Part shown: positions 33,865-42,088 of the stretch, piece by piece
How positions within the stretch are numbered: the stretch's first letter is position 1
How the letters are laid out: each line of letters opens with the position of its first letter
The notes under the pieces: generated by a model
The model's database searches: none
Told to the model about the DNA's origin: nothing
The model's input: the letters and a program-made list of their open reading frames with translations, nothing else
Made by a program: the position numbers and the translations under genes
Assembly (NCBI GenBank): GCA_900018345.1
Contig: FCNA01000065.1
Location: forward strand, 1 to 44,908
Length of the DNA: 44,908 nt
DNA from: Clostridiales bacterium CHKCI006
GTDB taxonomy: Bacteria > Bacillota_I > Bacilli_A > Erysipelotrichales > Coprobacillaceae
Direction: 5' to 3'

Positions 33865-34608
33865 TTAACCTAAATTATTGATCATGGCAATGTATGACTC
33901 AGGCACAAGAGAAGCACCACCGACTAAAGCACCATCGATATCTGGCTGTTCCAGTAATGTCTTGATGCCTTCAGGTTTAACGGATCCACCGTACTGAATA
34001 CGTACAGCTTCACTTGTTTCTTCTCCAAACATTTTCTTCACTTCATCGCGGATGATAGCACATACATTTTGAGCAATTTCATTCGTTGCCGTTTTACCCG
34101 TACCGATCGCCCAAACAGGTTCATAAGCAATCACGACTTTGGCCATGCATTTAGGGCAGCAATCTTTGAATGCTTTTTGTGTCTGTTCTCTGACAACGGT
34201 CTCCGTCACACCAGCTTCGAACTGTTCTAATGTTTCACCAACACAAACAATTGGGGTGATGTCATTCTTTAAAGCCTGCAATACTTTTGCATTAACCGTT
34301 TCATCCGTTTCGCCAAAATATTGTCTTCTTTCAGAGTGACCGATGATGACCCATTCCACACCGATTTCTTTGAGCATTTCTGCGCTCACTTCACCAGTAT
34401 AGGCACCACTGTCTTTGAAGTGCATATTTTCAGCTGCAACGATCAGGTTCTTTGCTGTCTTTTTTGCTTCCTGTAAAGCTAGAAAAGGCGTTGCGATTCC
34501 CCATGTTGCATTATCTTTGACCTCAGGATCGACCGCATTGATAAAATCAACGGTTTCCTTGATGGTCTTATTCATTTTCCAGTTACCAACAATAATTGGT
34601 TTTCTCAT
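33865..34608 (-). CDS. tpiA: Triosephosphate isomerase
   Basis: TpiA interconverts dihydroxyacetone phosphate and glyceraldehyde-3-phosphate. The protein has 247 residues. The catalytic Lys11 is in VGNWKMN, the His in VIIGHSERRQYFGE and the Glu in VIAYEPVWAIGTGK, and the phosphate loop GGSVKP is near the end. AGGAGG precedes the ATG, and it follows pgk by 12 bases in the same transcript. A strong terminator follows. Confidence 0.98.
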   Translation of the reverse strand: MRKPIIVGNWKMNKTIKETVDFINAVDPEVKDNATWGIATPFLALQEAKKTAKNLIVAAENMHFKDSGAYTGEVSAEMLKEIGVEWVIIGHSERRQYFGETDETVNAKVLQALKNDITPIVCVGETLEQFEAGVTETVVREQTQKAFKDCCPKCMAKVVIAYEPVWAIGTGKTATNEIAQNVCAIIRDEVKKMFGEETSEAVRIQYGGSVKPEGIKTLLEQPDIDGALVGGASLVPESYIAMINNLG

Positions 34609-34620
34609 TGTCCTTGCCTC

Positions 34621-35805
34621 CTATTTGTCATCGATTGCAGCGATACCAGGAAGTACTTTACCTTCCATGTACTCTAATGATGCGCCGCCGCCAGTTGAGA
34701 TATGAGATACTTTGTCTGCATAACCTAACTGCATAACAGCTGCTGCTGAGTCACCGCCGCCGATGATCGTATTGGCATCAGGTAAATTCGCTAAAGCTTC
34801 GCATACAGAGATGGTTCCTTTAGCGAATGGTTCCATTTCAAATACACCCATAGGGCCGTTCCAGATGACCGTTTTTGCACCTTCCAGAGCCTTCTTGATG
34901 TTTTCAACAGATTTAGGACCAATGTCTAAGCCCATGTATCCATCAGGGATATCGCCTTCACAGACTTTGATATCTCCTTCAGGAGCAAAAGCGTTATTAA
35001 TCACAGAGTCAACTGGTAAGATCAGTTTGTCGCCGCCTTTTTCGATCAGTTCTTTAGCGACTTCAACACGATCCTCTTCAACTAAAGAGTTACCGATAGA
35101 GTAACCTAAAGCTTTAGCGAAAGTGTAGTACATACCGCCACCAACGATGACTTTATCAGCGATCTTTAATAAGTTTTCGATAACTAAGATCTTATCTGAA
35201 ACTTTGGCACCACCTAAGATTGCCACCATCGGTCTTTCAGGATCACTGACTGCTTTTCCGATGTAGTTAATTTCTTTTTCAACTAAGAAACCGGCTGCAG
35301 ATGGTAAGTGAGCAGGGATACCTGCAGTAGATGCATGTGCTCTATGTACTGAACCGAAAGCATCTTCTACGAAAACATCACCTAAAGATGCCCAGTAAGC
35401 ACCTAATTCAGGATCGTTTTTGCTTTCACCTTTTTCGTAACGCGTGTTCTGAACTAAGATAACCGCAGCATCATTCGCTTCTTTCACGGCGTTTTCAAGT
35501 TCAGGTCCACGTGTGCAGTTAACGAACTGAACAGGTTTGCCTAATAATTCCTGTAAACGGACGGCAACGCAAGAAAGATCGTTCTTGGCTTTGTCTTCTT
35601 CAGTTTTTACTTTACCTAAGTGAGAGAACAGAACGATGGCTTTTGGTTCATGTTCAATTAAATACTTGATCGTTGGTAAAGCCTGGACAATACGGTTGTC
35701 GTTAGTGATTTCGCCTGTTGCTTTATCTCTTGGCACGTTGAAATCCACACGAACTAAGACTGTTTTTCCTTTGACATCAATATCTCTGATTGTTTTTTTG
35801 TTCAT
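34621..35805 (-). CDS. pgk: Phosphoglycerate kinase
   Basis: Pgk makes ATP from 1,3-bisphosphoglycerate. The protein has 394 residues. The N-terminal [10 protein letters not shown] and [12 protein letters not shown] and the C-terminal [16 protein letters not shown] and GGGDSAAAV are the standard family blocks. GGAGG precedes the ATG. It is the first gene of pgk-tpiA, with the promoter at 35828-35855. Confidence 0.98.
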   Translation of the reverse strand: MNKKTIRDIDVKGKTVLVRVDFNVPRDKATGEITNDNRIVQALPTIKYLIEHEPKAIVLFSHLGKVKTEEDKAKNDLSCVAVRLQELLGKPVQFVNCTRGPELENAVKEANDAAVILVQNTRYEKGESKNDPELGAYWASLGDVFVEDAFGSVHRAHASTAGIPAHLPSAAGFLVEKEINYIGKAVSDPERPMVAILGGAKVSDKILVIENLLKIADKVIVGGGMYYTFAKALGYSIGNSLVEEDRVEVAKELIEKGGDKLILPVDSVINNAFAPEGDIKVCEGDIPDGYMGLDIGPKSVENIKKALEGAKTVIWNGPMGVFEMEPFAKGTISVCEALANLPDANTIIGGGDSAAAVMQLGYADKVSHISTGGGASLEYMEGKVLPGIAAIDDK

Positions 35806-35827
35806 GATTCATTACCTCCATGAAAAA

Positions 35828-35855
35828 ATTGTAGCATAAATGACGGGAAATTCAA
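35828..35855 (-). promoter_or_regulatory. Promoter of pgk-tpiA
   Basis: The -35 is TTGAAT (35850-35855), the spacer is 16 bases, and the -10 TACAAT (35828-35833) is preceded by TGC (extended -10). Confidence 0.7.
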
Positions 35856-35917
35856 TCATTTTTGCATTTTTCTTTCCGTCAAATTTGGGTTAATTTAAAT
35901 TTTGTTGAAATATTCAC

Positions 35918-35946
35918 AAAAAAAAGAGACGCTTCCTTCACGTCCC
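35918..35946 (-). terminator. Minus-strand terminator beyond the rhodanese gene
   Basis: On the minus strand GGGACG pairs with CGTCTC (one G-U) around a 9-base loop and is followed by eight Ts. The only minus-strand gene it can serve is the ribokinase that ends at 36276, so that transcript would run antisense through the whole rhodanese gene. Confidence 0.65.
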
Positions 35947-35965
35947 GGCAAGGCTCACATATCAT
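35937..35965 (+). promoter_or_regulatory. Promoter of the rhodanese gene
   Basis: The -35 is TTCACG (35937-35942), the spacer is 17 bases and the -10 TATCAT (35960-35965). It overlaps the minus-strand terminator. Confidence 0.5.
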
Positions 35966-35983
35966 AGCATTGAGGTGAGTGAC

Positions 35984-36295
35984 ATGAACGGAAATTGGCC
36001 TCTGGAAATTACCTTTGAAAATCTGGATCAGATGCCTCCCGGTCTCTATTTAGACATCCGCGATAAGGCCAGCTATCTGGCTGGCCATCACCCCCGGTTT
36101 ATGCATGCCCCACTGGACCAGATCGGTCTATGGTCAAAACAGCTTGATCGTAGCCGACCCATCTATCTGGTCTGTGAACATGGCGACAGGGCCAAAGCGG
36201 TTGCACTCAAGTTAAGAGAACAAGGTTATCAGGCCTTTAGCCTGATCGGCGGGATGTATCAATATGCCATGACATTTAATCCGTTATATTATTAA
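35984..36295 (+). CDS. Rhodanese-like domain protein
   Basis: The protein has 103 residues, a single rhodanese domain: YLDIRDKASYLAGHHPRFMH is the CH2-A-like part and IYLVCEHGDRAKAVALKLRE holds the active-site loop with the catalytic Cys. Proteins of this kind move sulphur or bind small anions. The ATG at 35984 was chosen since GAGGTGA precedes it; a GTG earlier lies within that site. Its last 20 bases overlap the convergent ribokinase gene. Confidence 0.85.
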   Translation: MNGNWPLEITFENLDQMPPGLYLDIRDKASYLAGHHPRFMHAPLDQIGLWSKQLDRSRPIYLVCEHGDRAKAVALKLREQGYQAFSLIGGMYQYAMTFNPLYY

Positions 36296-37151
36296 TGCTT
36301 GGGATCGAGCTGCTGGCGCCTTTATGACCCACGGCATAGCTGGCAGCCCTGGAAGCCAGTTTGAGTGCCTCCTGCACATCCTGATAACGTAACATACCGG
36401 CAATGAAGTATCCGGTAAACGTGTCGCCGGCGGCCGTTGTATCCACGACGTCGACCGGATAGATCGGCTGCTCATAGAAATGGGCTTCATCAAGATAGAG
36501 CGCTCCCTGATCACCCAGGGTCAGCACCACCTTTAAATTAGGATAAGCATGCACAATGGCCTTCAGGATGGCACGCGGATCCTCCAGACCGGTCATCTGG
36601 GCACCCTCGATCTCATTAAGGATCAGGTAATGGATCCGATCTAAATGACAATGCGTAATATTCTCGCGATAAGGGGAAGGATTCAAAACAATGATCATGC
36701 CTTTTTCAGCGGCTTTTTCGATGATCACATCCACATCATTGATTTCATTTTGAACGATAAGATAATCGCCGGCTTCGAAAGGTTCCAGCGCCTCTTCGAT
36801 ATGATCAAGCGTAATGCTGAAGTTGGCACCGCCATAAAGCAGGATGCAGTTTTGACCTTGACTGTCGACCTGCACGATAGCATGACCCGTCTTGGTCTGC
36901 CCGCATTTGACAAACTGCGTATCAATGCCGTAATTGCGGCATACCTCTAATAGACTCTTGCCGTCCTTGCCGATGGCGCCGGCATGATAGACATTCAGTC
37001 CTGCCAGCGCTAAGGCAACCGACTGATTCAGACCCTTGCCGCCACTGACTAGCTCAAGATCATCTCCCAGAACCGTTTCCTGCGGTCTGACTAAATGTGG
37101 TACATGATAGATATGATCCAAATTTAAAGATCCAAAGTTTAAGATTTTCAT
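36276..37151 (-). CDS. Ribokinase-like sugar kinase (PfkB family)
   Basis: The protein has 291 residues. The N-terminal PfkB signature GGKGLNQSVALALAG is near residue 37, and the C-terminal signature DTTAAGDTFTGYFIAGML holds the catalytic Asp. The overall pattern is that of ribokinase, but sugar specificity is not certain. It overlaps the upstream GNAT gene by 4 bases (ATGA), and the upstream lactonase completes a three-gene operon. The 3' end overlaps the rhodanese gene. Confidence 0.88.
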   Translation of the reverse strand: MKILNFGSLNLDHIYHVPHLVRPQETVLGDDLELVSGGKGLNQSVALALAGLNVYHAGAIGKDGKSLLEVCRNYGIDTQFVKCGQTKTGHAIVQVDSQGQNCILLYGGANFSITLDHIEEALEPFEAGDYLIVQNEINDVDVIIEKAAEKGMIIVLNPSPYRENITHCHLDRIHYLILNEIEGAQMTGLEDPRAILKAIVHAYPNLKVVLTLGDQGALYLDEAHFYEQPIYPVDVVDTTAAGDTFTGYFIAGMLRYQDVQEALKLASRAASYAVGHKGASSSIPSINNITD

Positions 37152-37585
37152 TGTTGTTCCCTCCTTTCCTGCTTGAGATCAGCTGACGCAGCATAGCAGG
37201 CATAGTCATATTCGACCTTTTCATTCAATTGCAACTTTCCATTCTTTTCAGCCACCGGACACAATCGTTCCAGATAATGACAGGCATCGTGCAGATTGAC
37301 TTCTATATAACCATGGTGTTTGGCCAAGGCCAATGTATGCACCAGCATCTTACCGGCGATGCCCCGATGACGATAAGCCGGTGCGACAAAAAGGCGCGTT
37401 AGCTCCAGACCTTTATTCACTAAATCGATCTTTGTCTCATGATAGCCGATCACCCCAACAATCTGCTGATCCTGACAGGCTACATAAGCTAATTCCGGTA
37501 CCCCCGTCAACTGATCCTCAAGGCCGAGCAAGGTTTTGAGTTCAGGGACGTCTCCACGTACCATCTGTCGTATTTCCAAACGCAT
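37148..37585 (-). CDS. GNAT family N-acetyltransferase
   Basis: The protein has 145 residues. The acetyl-CoA binding segment reads LFVAPAYRHRGIAGKMLVHT (RGIAGK), and VGVIGYHE is the preceding strand. A short C-terminal region with two Cys follows. It starts 15 bases after the lactonase gene and overlaps the ribokinase start by 4 bases. The substrate is unknown. Confidence 0.87.
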   Translation of the reverse strand: MRLEIRQMVRGDVPELKTLLGLEDQLTGVPELAYVACQDQQIVGVIGYHETKIDLVNKGLELTRLFVAPAYRHRGIAGKMLVHTLALAKHHGYIEVNLHDACHYLERLCPVAEKNGKLQLNEKVEYDYACYAASADLKQERREQQ

Positions 37586-37600
37586 GAAATATTCTCTCCT

Positions 37601-38608
37601 TTAAATCGTCACACTGACAGGCTCCGGCAAAGCATAGACCCAATCGGTCTTACCTAAATAATCCCGACCCAGATCCATTTCCAGGACCTCTAAAAGCCCC
37701 TCCTGGCGACAGATGACATACATATAACGATCATCATCAATCACAAAATCACAAGGATCATGGTGCGTATGTACCATATACAACAAATACAGTTTTCCGC
37801 TCTCAGGATTTCTGGCATACATCGCAATGCTGTCATGCCCGCAGTTGGATACAAATAAATGTCGACCCGAACGGCTTAGATGCAAAGTCCCTGCCTGACT
37901 CTGGCCACGAAAATGCCTGGGCAGTGTGGATATCATCTGAATCATAGAAAAATGACCTCCAGGACTGTAATGAAAGACCATGATCGTACTGGTATATTGA
38001 TTCACTAAATAAGCAAAACGGCCATCCGGACTAAACAACATATGGCTTGGTCCTGACCCGCCCAAGATTTTCTGGCGACGGACCTCTTCTAAAAAACCAT
38101 CCCTATAATCATATAGAACAATGTTATCCCCGTCAATATCTATACTGTAAATAAATTCCTCTTTTGGGGTCAAACCCACATGGCAAACATGTGGTGAATG
38201 ATGGATTTTGTCATGTTCACGATAAGCAACCGAGATTTTTTTGATCACTTTCCCATGATCAAGAAGATAAGAAGCCGTCGTTCCTACCTGGTAATTGGCC
38301 GCAAACAAAAAATGATGATCCGCATTCAGACACAGATAAACGTAGCTGCGTCCACTGGAAGTATAATTATCATTATAAAGTAAATGGCCCTCCTCATCCA
38401 TGCGGTAGCTGGCTACCCCGCCCCGGTTATTCTTGGGACTCATATTCTTCATCGCCGTGTAAATGCATGTATCACTACGGAGAATATAATGAGGATTATC
38501 CTGCGTGGGCAGATACTGGTCAAGATGAAATTCAGGCGCATCAAAATCGAGGACATAAAGTCCCCTTGACTCAGGTGGACCAAAACTCGCAACATAAATT
38601 TTTCGCAT
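37601..38608 (-). CDS. Lactonase family protein (seven-bladed beta-propeller)
   Basis: The protein has 335 residues and resembles the 6-phosphogluconolactonase/muconate-type beta-propellers (YkgB-like). Repeating blade segments such as HHFLFAANYQVGTTASYLL, FIYSIDIDGDNIVLYDY and FAYLVNQYTSTIMVF are visible, as is the HVCHVGLTPKEEFI block common in the family. I chose the ATG at 38608, 7 bases from GGAGA; the first ATG (38614) is too close. With a downstream sugar kinase it suggests sugar-acid metabolism, but the substrate is not proven. Confidence 0.85.
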   Translation of the reverse strand: MRKIYVASFGPPESRGLYVLDFDAPEFHLDQYLPTQDNPHYILRSDTCIYTAMKNMSPKNNRGGVASYRMDEEGHLLYNDNYTSSGRSYVYLCLNADHHFLFAANYQVGTTASYLLDHGKVIKKISVAYREHDKIHHSPHVCHVGLTPKEEFIYSIDIDGDNIVLYDYRDGFLEEVRRQKILGGSGPSHMLFSPDGRFAYLVNQYTSTIMVFHYSPGGHFSMIQMISTLPRHFRGQSQAGTLHLSRSGRHLFVSNCGHDSIAMYARNPESGKLYLLYMVHTHHDPCDFVIDDDRYMYVICRQEGLLEVLEMDLGRDYLGKTDWVYALPEPVSVTI

Positions 38609-38633
38609 ATGCATTTCTCCTTCAGCTACCTTT

Positions 38634-38661
38634 ATTCTAGCATAACGCTAACCGCTTTCAA
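38634..38661 (-). promoter_or_regulatory. Promoter of the lactonase operon
   Basis: The -35 is TTGAAA (38656-38661), the spacer is 16 bases, and the -10 TAGAAT (38634-38639) is preceded by TATGC (extended -10). Confidence 0.75.
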
Positions 38662-38729
38662 AGAAAAAGAACATGGAAATTTAAACAAAATTTGACATAT
38701 ATTTAAAAAAGACGCGCATGCCAATAAAG

Positions 38730-38740
38730 TATGGTACACT
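38730..38740 (+). promoter_or_regulatory. Extended -10 promoter of the DUF6624 gene
   Basis: TATGG-TACACT carries a TRTG-type extended -10 and lies 22 bases before the ATG. A TTGACA lies further upstream (about 38692), but the spacing is too long for it to be the -35. Confidence 0.55.
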
Positions 38741-38761
38741 AAAAAAAAGGAGTGAGGCACA

Positions 38762-39379
38762 ATGTTTGCAAAGGCATCCGATATTTTGGAAATGGCTCAA
38801 AAAGATGAAGCACTTCGTGAACAGCTTGCTCAATCAGGCGAACTGGCACGCTATGATTATCATCCACTGCTTGAAAAATGTCACTTGGAAAACGCTCAAA
38901 AGCTCCAGCACATTCTCAATGTCCACGGCTTTCCCACCCTGCAAAACAGTAATCCCCAGGTCGTTGAAGCATGCTGGCTTGTCATCCAGCACGCCATCAG
39001 CCAACCTGCTTTCATGAAAGCCTGTCTGAGCCAGATGCAGCAGCTGCCAGACACTATATTTCCCAGGAAATACCAGGCTTATTTGAGTGACCGCATTGCC
39101 TTTTACCAGAGACGCCCGCAGCGCTACGGGACGCAATTTGACTATGATGACAATGGTCATATGGCCATCTGGCAATTGGAGGATCCGCTTCAGGTGGACG
39201 CATGGCGTCAGAGTGTCGGACTTCCCCCGCTTTCTGATGTCTATGAGCGGCTGAAAACCTATGTTCCCATCTCTAAAGAAGCTGCCAGCGCGCATCAAAA
39301 ACAGATGTTGGACTGGCTGGTCAGGACGGGCTGGTACCAAGTTGAAGACACCCAAACATCATCTTTTTTTGCACACTAA
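38762..39379 (+). CDS. DUF6624-like protein of unknown function
   Basis: The protein has 205 residues, and its C-terminal part reads AYLSDRIAFYQRRPQRYGTQ followed by FDYDDNGHMAIWQLEDP and SVGLPPLSDVYERL. This pattern (ryGTQ, then a plain-sequence acidic strand, then a GLPPL motif) is typical of DUF6624 proteins, whose function is unknown. No signal or membrane segment is seen. GGAG precedes the ATG and it is alone on the plus strand. Confidence 0.8.
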   Translation: MFAKASDILEMAQKDEALREQLAQSGELARYDYHPLLEKCHLENAQKLQHILNVHGFPTLQNSNPQVVEACWLVIQHAISQPAFMKACLSQMQQLPDTIFPRKYQAYLSDRIAFYQRRPQRYGTQFDYDDNGHMAIWQLEDPLQVDAWRQSVGLPPLSDVYERLKTYVPISKEAASAHQKQMLDWLVRTGWYQVEDTQTSSFFAH

Positions 39380-39400
39380 AGGGGACCTCATGGTCCCCTT
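39379..39400. terminator. Shared hairpin between convergent genes
   Basis: The 9-bp stem AAGGGGACC/GGTCCCCTT with a TCAT loop lies exactly between the two stop codons. T-runs are short on both sides, so termination strength is uncertain. Confidence 0.6.
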
Positions 39401-39848
39401 AGTTACTGACGATCTGATAAACAACCAGAAAGATCCCTACGACACAAATGCCTGCTCCCATGCCCAGCAATGCGCCGCTCATAAAATCCTGAACCACACT
39501 GCCGCCGATGCCATGTGACAGCTGCATCATGATCATCCCCATAAGAACCATCACCACCAATGACAGTAGGCTGCGCTGCTTTTCGAGCTGGCTCACGCGT
39601 TCCAGCAGATTTTCCAATTCGACATGCCGCGCTTCTTTTTCATCCTGTCCCGCCAGCAATTCTGAAACCGTAATAGATAGTTGCTGGCAAAGCGCTTCAA
39701 TCATACTGTAATCAGGCAGGCAGAGACCGCGTTCCCATTTCGAGATGGTCTTGCTGGAGACCCCCAACTTTTCCGCTAACTGCTGCTGGGTCCAGTTTTT
39801 CTTTCTGCGCTTGGTTGCAAGATAAACACCTGTCTTTTTTGCGTTCAT
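39399..39848 (-). CDS. XRE-family regulator with membrane helices
   Basis: The protein has 149 residues. The N-terminal helix-turn-helix domain reads LATKRRKKNWTQQQLAEKLG followed by VSSKTISKWERGLCLPDYSM; a linker helix follows, and two hydrophobic segments (LVVMVLMGMIMM and LLGMGAGICVVGIFLVV) form a membrane hairpin, so the regulator should be membrane-anchored. The ATG at 39848 was chosen since AAGGTG precedes it. A TACACT -10 box with an extended TGA lies at 39868-39873. It may control its neighbours, but no target site is clear. Confidence 0.85.
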   Translation of the reverse strand: MNAKKTGVYLATKRRKKNWTQQQLAEKLGVSSKTISKWERGLCLPDYSMIEALCQQLSITVSELLAGQDEKEARHVELENLLERVSQLEKQRSLLSLVVMVLMGMIMMQLSHGIGGSVVQDFMSGALLGMGAGICVVGIFLVVYQIVSN

Positions 39849-39949
39849 ATGATCACCTTCCACCCTTAGTGTATCAAAATCTTTCCGAATTGGACACCCC
39901 CTGGAAGGCGAATAAGGGATGAATCGTCCATTTAGGCTTTATTTTCTAA

Positions 39950-40828
39950 CTAAAACAGCTGCTGATACGCTTCCTTCAGATAGGGTGCGATTTTTTCTTT
40001 GCTTACAATAAATGTAGGTGTCCCCATATACCCGGGGCCAACTTCATACTTATTAAACGGAATCGCCAGATCACCCTCTTCTGTCCAATAGAAGGCATGG
40101 GTCCCGTCGATCGATACAGCATCCCCAAAAGTCGGATCATCCACCCAGTAAACCAGCTGAGGGTCCTGCTTCATCGCCGTTTGCATCTGTTCTTTAATAT
40201 CCTCTTCAATGACCTGAAAGAAACGCGCATCATCTGAAAGGTCTGCCAGAGTGATTTCTTTGCCGGTGCGCTTATCTAAATGATAATATCGATAATATAC
40301 GTTCCCGCTCCCGCTGGCCTCATTGACCTGAATCTTGATCGTAAACCAATTAGGCTGGTTCATCTGCACCTCATAATCTGCATAGAGGGCCGTATGTCCC
40401 TGATCTCCAATCAGTTCGAGGTCCTGGTAGAATCGCTGCAGCAGCTGATCGGTCAGTGTCTGGATCTCCTGGTTAATAGAGGCAATGGCTTCATTATTCA
40501 TCTCCACGATTTGCGGAACACGGATGGCCATGTCGTGCATAGCATCCGAATAAACATCATTACGAATGGTGACGACACGGATCAGTTCACCTAGAACAGG
40601 TATCGATTCCAGTACCCGAGCATAGGCCACGCTGATATTGGGCAGTATGACCAGGGCCACTATCAGCGTGCAGGCAAGCAGCATTTTCAAGGAAACAAAC
40701 CGTAAACACCGGTGTTGCGGCTCCGGTAAACTTTCCAATGTCGCATTCAATCTTTTTTGGACGCTATCAGGCAATTCAGACCGTGCGATCACAGCATTCT
40801 TTTTTAGATACTCGTCAAAACCCTTCAT
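39950..40828 (-). CDS. rsiV: RsiV-like anti-sigma factor
   Basis: The protein has 292 residues: a cytosolic N-terminus (DUF4179-like, SELPDSVQKRLNATLESLPE), one transmembrane helix (about residues 45-65), and a large outer domain of the DUF3298/RsiV type ending in YMGTPTFIVSKEKIAPYLKE. A signal-peptidase site AYA (residues 68-70) lies just after the membrane helix. In Bacillus RsiV binds lysozyme and is then cut by signal peptidase, which frees SigV. The start is 9 bases after AGGAGG and overlaps the sigma gene stop by 4 bases. Confidence 0.88.
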   Translation of the reverse strand: MKGFDEYLKKNAVIARSELPDSVQKRLNATLESLPEPQHRCLRFVSLKMLLACTLIVALVILPNISVAYARVLESIPVLGELIRVVTIRNDVYSDAMHDMAIRVPQIVEMNNEAIASINQEIQTLTDQLLQRFYQDLELIGDQGHTALYADYEVQMNQPNWFTIKIQVNEASGSGNVYYRYYHLDKRTGKEITLADLSDDARFFQVIEEDIKEQMQTAMKQDPQLVYWVDDPTFGDAVSIDGTHAFYWTEEGDLAIPFNKYEVGPGYMGTPTFIVSKEKIAPYLKEAYQQLF

Positions 40829-41313
40829 TTTTTGAAATCCTCCTTTAGTTTCTCAAAAAGCATCTTACGGGATCGCGTGAGCTGCTGTCTGACCGTCACC
40901 CGATGGGTTTTCGTAATTTTGGCAATCTCATTGACTGAGAGATTCTCATAATAATACAGGACCGTTACCGTTCGATAAGGCTGTTTGAGACTTTCGACCG
41001 CTTCGCGAAGCAAGATACGGGTTGTCAGATCCTCTTTAAACGCGGTTGTCGGCAGCTGTTCAGTCTGCTCCAGCGGTACCAGCCTGGCATTCTTGCGGAT
41101 CATCTCCACTGCCGTATTGTGAACGATCTTCAATATCCAGGTCTTAAAGGCTTGTGGGTTTCTTAATTTCGTGTAGTTTTTATAAGCGCGATAAATGGCC
41201 TCACTGAGCACTTCTGAAGCATCTTCATCATTATGCATCAGTGCATACGCCAGCCGATACATGGCCCCGGCATTTTGACGGATCTGATCGCAGAATTCTT
41301 CTTTCTCACTCAA
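40825..41313 (-). CDS. sigV: ECF sigma factor, SigV-like
   Basis: The protein has 162 residues. Region 2 includes LAYALMHNDEDASEVLSEAI and region 4 includes LYYYENLSVNEIAKITKTHR. Region 2 is followed by the usual KTWILKIVHNTAVEMIRK. I chose a TTG start (41311-41313) because GGAGAGG lies 7 bases before it and it overlaps the SGNH stop (TTGA); the frame further upstream overlaps SGNH and has no good site. Being directly followed by an RsiV-like anti-sigma supports a SigV-type role in envelope stress such as lysozyme. Confidence 0.88.
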   Translation of the reverse strand: MSEKEEFCDQIRQNAGAMYRLAYALMHNDEDASEVLSEAIYRAYKNYTKLRNPQAFKTWILKIVHNTAVEMIRKNARLVPLEQTEQLPTTAFKEDLTTRILLREAVESLKQPYRTVTVLYYYENLSVNEIAKITKTHRVTVRQQLTRSRKMLFEKLKEDFKK

Positions 41314-42074
41314 GCAGATTCCTCTCCGTTCCTTAGCGCTGTCTGTTCCATGATCCATGTTCCCCACTGCGCATAGTATTTCGCATATAGGTGGGTCTGA
41401 TCGGCGGATTTCTCTTCAGACAAATTCCCGCCGCCATCATCGAACAGCACATTGGCATCTAAATAAATTAAATTTTGGGTATTCGCCATCTCTTCCAGAC
41501 TAGCATTCAAACGATCGATCGCCGCATTATTAAAAGTGGCATCCTGTTGTGAACGCTCACGCGTCACATGCAGATTGGCCTGCAGGTAAAGTTGGGCATC
41601 CGGCGCCTGCCTTCGAATGGTTTGGACCAGATGTCTGTATTGATCAATGATGGACTGTTCATCATAACCCAGATCATTGATTCCAAGCATGATATAGATA
41701 CGGTCGTATGCCCGCCCGGCTAAAAGAGTCTCCAGCGTTACCGCACCCACACCGCCAACTTCAACGGAGACCTCTTCAACGCTAAACAGGCTCATCCCCA
41801 CCGTACAAAAGAAGTCCGCTTCTTCTAACCCGGCATATTCCATCAGTCCCACGGTCCTGGAATCGCCAATGAAAAGCGTGTGTGCAAATGAAACATCCGC
41901 TGTATGGGGTGATCTGCGGCTTGATTCACTCAGTCTGGTGACCGTCTGGGTCAACGGCGTACCGATGTCTATCACATCGTCTTTACCACTGGGTTGTTCG
42001 AACGGGAGCGAACATAGTACCAGCACAGCTATCAGAAAAAAAGAAAGCAAAGTGATCAGATTCGATTTATACAT
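41310..42074 (-). CDS. Membrane-anchored SGNH hydrolase/acyl-transfer domain
   Basis: The protein has 254 residues. An N-terminal hydrophobic segment (residues 6-22) anchors or exports it; the SGNH fold follows, with block I FIGDSRTVG (Ser72), block III LGINDLG and block V DQTHLYAKYY (Asp225, His228). Blocks of this type complete O-acyl transfer to peptidoglycan in PatB and in the C-terminal part of OatA, though esterase activity is also possible. The ATG at 42074 was preferred since AAGAGGG precedes it. It overlaps the MBOAT gene's stop region. Confidence 0.87.
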   Translation of the reverse strand: MYKSNLITLLSFFLIAVLVLCSLPFEQPSGKDDVIDIGTPLTQTVTRLSESSRRSPHTADVSFAHTLFIGDSRTVGLMEYAGLEEADFFCTVGMSLFSVEEVSVEVGGVGAVTLETLLAGRAYDRIYIMLGINDLGYDEQSIIDQYRHLVQTIRRQAPDAQLYLQANLHVTRERSQQDATFNNAAIDRLNASLEEMANTQNLIYLDANVLFDDGGGNLSEEKSADQTHLYAKYYAQWGTWIMEQTALRNGEESA

Positions 42075-42088
42075 AAATATCCCTCTTA

